Origin: UBA11222 sp049323435
Lineage (GTDB): Bacteria; Pseudomonadota; Alphaproteobacteria; UBA11222
NCBI GenBank assembly: GCA_049323435.1
Contig: JBMOMX010000023.1
Span: 1-64,000, forward strand
Direction of reading: 5' to 3'
DNA length: 64,000 bases
In this document: positions 61,920 through 64,000 of the stretch, one piece after another
Layout: the number at the start of each line of letters is the position of its first letter
Position numbering within the stretch: position 1 is the first letter of the stretch
Notes under the pieces: model-generated
Told to the model about the DNA's origin: nothing
Databases searched by the model: none
The model's input: the letters and a program-made list of their open reading frames with translations, nothing else
Position numbers and translations under genes: made by a program

Positions 61920-62288
61920 TTATTTCTTTTTACCGGCAATGGCCTTTGCAGGGCCTTTACGGGTGCGCGCATTGGTGTGCGTGCGCTGTCCGCGAACCGG
62001 CAGACCACGCCGGTGCCGCAGCCCCCGGTAACAGCCCAGATCCATCAGACGTTTGATATTCATCGCTGTGGCGCGGCGTAAATCACCCTCAACCAGATGG
62101 TCCTGATCAATAGTTTCACGGACCCGGATAACTTCTGATTCGGAAAGATCAAACACGCGCCGCTCAAGCGGGATACCCACCCGCTCGCAAATTTCGCGCG
62201 CTTTGGTCCGGCCAATCCCGTGAATATAAGTAAGCGCTATTTCAACCCGTTTATTGGTTGGAATATTTACACCTGCGATACGCGCCAC
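61920..62288 (-). CDS. rpsM: 30S ribosomal protein S13
   Basis: 122 residues starting MARIAGVNIPTNKRVEIALTYIHGIG, with GCYRGLRHRRGLPVRGQRTHTNARTRKG near the end; this is ribosomal protein S13 of the small-subunit head. First of the alpha-operon genes after adk, with a 217-bp gap between that seems to hold its own promoter. Confidence 0.98.
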   Translation of the reverse strand: MARIAGVNIPTNKRVEIALTYIHGIGRTKAREICERVGIPLERRVFDLSESEVIRVRETIDQDHLVEGDLRRATAMNIKRLMDLGCYRGLRHRRGLPVRGQRTHTNARTRKGPAKAIAGKKK

Positions 62289-62364
62289 GCCAAATCTCCC
62301 TAATTTTCGGGGCTAATCCGTTTCGGACCCGAATTGTTTAACAGTTACGCCAAGTTAGCAGCCA

Positions 62365-62395
62365 ATTGTACAAGCACCCTATCGTAATGGCACAA
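62365..62395 (-). promoter_or_regulatory. Possible promoter for rpsM-rpsK-rpoA-rplQ
   Basis: On the minus strand TTGTGC (62390-62395) and TACAAT (62365-62370) lie 19 bp apart, a slightly long spacer, with the -10 extended by TG. It sits in the 217-bp non-coding gap between adk and rpsM. A small stem ATCCGC/GCGGAT occurs upstream near 62434-62453 and could end adk transcripts. Confidence 0.35.
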
Positions 62396-62505
62396 CCGGC
62401 TGTTTTTGATGGTTTGGGACTGTCATAACTTAAGATCCGCAAAGTTGGCGGATTATAAGTATTTCTAACTCACAGTCAAATAAATCATCAGCCTTAGCGT
62501 TCTCT

Positions 62506-63090
62506 TTACACTTTTTCCAAAAGCCCGGCGATCTGCCGCGCCACATCTTCTACCGGCTGCATCCCATCAATGCTGCGCAATTTTCCCTGGCTCTGATAAT
62601 AGGGCAGTAATGGGGCGGTTTGCGCATGGTAAACTTCCAGGCGCTTGCGCAAGGTTTCCGCATTATCGTCGGCCCGGACTGTACCCGTGGCGCTGGCCGC
62701 CTCAGCGGCCCGGTTGCGGATGCGGTCAAACAGGATCTGCTCATCTACCTTGACCTCGATCACCAGATCAAGCTTTTGTCCCTTATCCTTCAGCATCGTG
62801 TCCAGGGCCTTGGCCTGGGCTTCGTTGCGCGGAAACCCGTCCAGGATGAAGCCCTTACCGCAATCCGGCTGATCAATGCGATCCGCAATGATACTGACCA
62901 CCACGGCATCGGGCACCAGATCGCCCCGGTCCATGATGGCTTTTGCGGTGCGGCCAATTTCAGTACCGGCGGCAACCGCAGCGCGCAGCATGTCACCCGT
63001 CGACAACTGCACCAGGCCACGTTCCGCCTGAAGCCGCTCGGCCTGTGTTCCTTTGCCCGCACCGGGCGCACCCAACAAAATCAGATTCAT
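62506..63090 (-). CDS. adk: Adenylate kinase (short-lid form)
   Basis: It interconverts ATP plus AMP with two ADP. The P-loop GAPGAGKGT is at 7-15, the AMP site includes LSTGDMLRA, and DGFPRNEAQA is conserved. The LID is replaced by a short loop (NRAAEAASATGTVRADDN), so this is the short type of 194 residues without a zinc site, as in many alphaproteobacteria. The ATG overlaps the secY stop by four bases. Confidence 0.97.
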   Translation of the reverse strand: MNLILLGAPGAGKGTQAERLQAERGLVQLSTGDMLRAAVAAGTEIGRTAKAIMDRGDLVPDAVVVSIIADRIDQPDCGKGFILDGFPRNEAQAKALDTMLKDKGQKLDLVIEVKVDEQILFDRIRNRAAEAASATGTVRADDNAETLRKRLEVYHAQTAPLLPYYQSQGKLRSIDGMQPVEDVARQIAGLLEKV

Positions 63091-64000
63091 TTGTTGCGCC
63101 CTTTCAGCCTGCTTTTCTTGATTAAACCTTCATACTGGTGCGCCAGCAAATGACTTTGGATCTGCGCAACGGTATCCATGGTGACACTGACCACGATCAG
63201 CAGCGAAGTGCCGCCGAAATAGAATGGAACCGAATATTGCGCCACCAGAATTTCCGGCAAGAGACAGACCGCCGTCAGATAAAGCGCGCCAACCACGGTC
63301 AGCCGGGTCAAGATATAGTTGATATATTCCGCAGTTTTGGCGCCAGGCCTGATACCGGGAATAAAGCCGCCATTCTTGCGTAAATTTTCAGCCGTATCTT
63401 CGGGATTAAACACGATGGACGTATAAAAGAAGCAGAAGAATATAATGCCGGCAGCATAGAACAGCATATAAAGCGGCTGCCCATGCCCAAGCAGGCTGGT
63501 CACCGTCGTAAGCCATTCCGGCCCCGCGCCTGCCGAGAAATTGGCGACCGTGATGGGCAGCAATAGAATGGATGATGCAAAAATCGGCGGTATCACACCG
63601 GAAACATTAAGTTTTAACGGAAGATGCGACGCCTCGCCGCCGACCATTTTACGGCCAACCTGGCGTTTGGGATATTGCACCAGCAGCCGGCGTTGCGCGC
63701 GCTCCATAAAGACGATAGCGGCGATGACCACCCCGATCATAGCCACCAGAACCAGCAGAAACAGTGTCGGCAATGCGCCGGTACGCCCCAGTTCAAAGGT
63801 GCTGACCAGCGCGCCGGGAAGTTCCGCCACGATGCCTGCAAAAATAATCAGCGAAATGCCATTGCCCACACCGCGCGCCGTGATCTGCTCACCCAGCCAC
63901 ATCAGAAAAATTGTGCCGCCAACCAGCGTTATGACGGTGCTGAGCCGAAAGAAAATGCCCGCTTCAATAACCACATTGCCGGCGCCTTCCAGGCCGGTTG
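63087..64000 (-). CDS. secY: Preprotein translocase subunit SecY (3' part)
   Basis: The protein-conducting channel subunit, cut by the window end, so about 304 C-terminal residues are seen. LFFRL-like IFFRLSTVITLVGGTIFLMWLGEQITARGVGNGISLIIFAGI corresponds to TM4-5, and the cytoplasmic loops RRLLVQYPKRQVGRKM, FYTSIVFNPEDTAENLRKNGGFIPGIRPG and the C-terminal tail are typical. The frame is open to the edge at 64000. The N-terminal third lies outside the window. Confidence 0.97.
   Translation of the reverse strand, partial: TGLEGAGNVVIEAGIFFRLSTVITLVGGTIFLMWLGEQITARGVGNGISLIIFAGIVAELPGALVSTFELGRTGALPTLFLLVLVAMIGVVIAAIVFMERAQRRLLVQYPKRQVGRKMVGGEASHLPLKLNVSGVIPPIFASSILLLPITVANFSAGAGPEWLTTVTSLLGHGQPLYMLFYAAGIIFFCFFYTSIVFNPEDTAENLRKNGGFIPGIRPGAKTAEYINYILTRLTVVGALYLTAVCLLPEILVAQYSVPFYFGGTSLLIVVSVTMDTVAQIQSHLLAHQYEGLIKKSRLKGRNK

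Noticed and set aside
1..64000. CRISPR array, prophage or integrative element
   Set aside because: No regularly spaced direct repeats, integrase or phage structural genes are visible; the only mobile-element gene is the dead IS630 remnant.

Overview
The window is a stretch of alphaproteobacterial chromosome with roughly mid-50s percent G+C by eye. The lineage call rests on several markers: the divK-pleD pair next to a DUF3572 gene, an NDUFA12-type Complex I accessory subunit beside mlaD and DUF2155, an EipB (DUF1849) envelope protein, a class II (B12-dependent) ribonucleotide reductase, a class I PHA synthase and the block alaC-hom-glpX-recJ. The genus cannot be fixed from sequence alone. The right end is the 3' part of the ribosomal spc/alpha region (secY-adk-rpsM-rpsK-rpoA-rplQ).

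Layout. 0.2-1.8 kb: a Baeyer-Villiger monooxygenase, followed by a nested palindromic intergenic element. 2.1-8.7 kb: a leftward housekeeping block (OmpA-like lipoprotein, alaC, hom, glpX, recJ). 8.9-10.7 kb: phaC behind three TGTGACA repeats, then tRNA-Glu(CUC). 10.9-14.9 kb: a carboxymuconolactone decarboxylase-like protein, a small unknown, pleD-divK, and divergent DUF3572 and HAD genes. 14.9-18.6 kb: a promoter with a perfect 30-bp palindrome, a long hairpin-rich leader ending in a terminator-like stem, then a very large DUF1302 outer-membrane protein. 18.6-19.3 kb: a decayed IS630 transposase whose active-site segment is split by a 31-bp palindromic insert. 19.4-28.2 kb: eipB, a diguanylate cyclase, aguA, ridA, a GDPD, a FemAB-like protein, HIT, aroQ, accB, accC and aat. 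28.1-30.3 kb: DUF2155, a methyltransferase, mlaD and the NDUFA12 homologue. 30.6-34.6 kb: nrdJ with candidate NrdR boxes and a clear terminator.

The accessory part is 34.6-46.6 kb. It starts with an acyltransferase of FeeM/autoinducer-synthase type fused to a C-terminal cyclic-nucleotide-binding domain, followed by a GMC oxidoreductase. Next come a DegT/DnrJ aminotransferase, a GNAT, a methyltransferase, a hexapeptide acyltransferase, a flippase-like membrane protein, a polyprenyl-phosphate-type GT2 and two GT39-like membrane glycosyltransferases. Several of these are visibly more AT-rich than the flanks. The inventory suggests synthesis and export of a modified, membrane-anchored glycoconjugate, possibly with an N-acylated product from the first two genes; no product can be named.

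46.6-59.9 kb is again housekeeping: aspS, rnd, an SDR, a NUDIX hydrolase, cysK, sseA, a GNAT, an AsmA-like protein, rluC, crcB, rarA and a Do-type protease that starts inside the end of rplQ. Packing is tight. Several operons have 4-bp start/stop overlaps, and four convergent pairs abut or share a TTAA stop with no room for a terminator between them.
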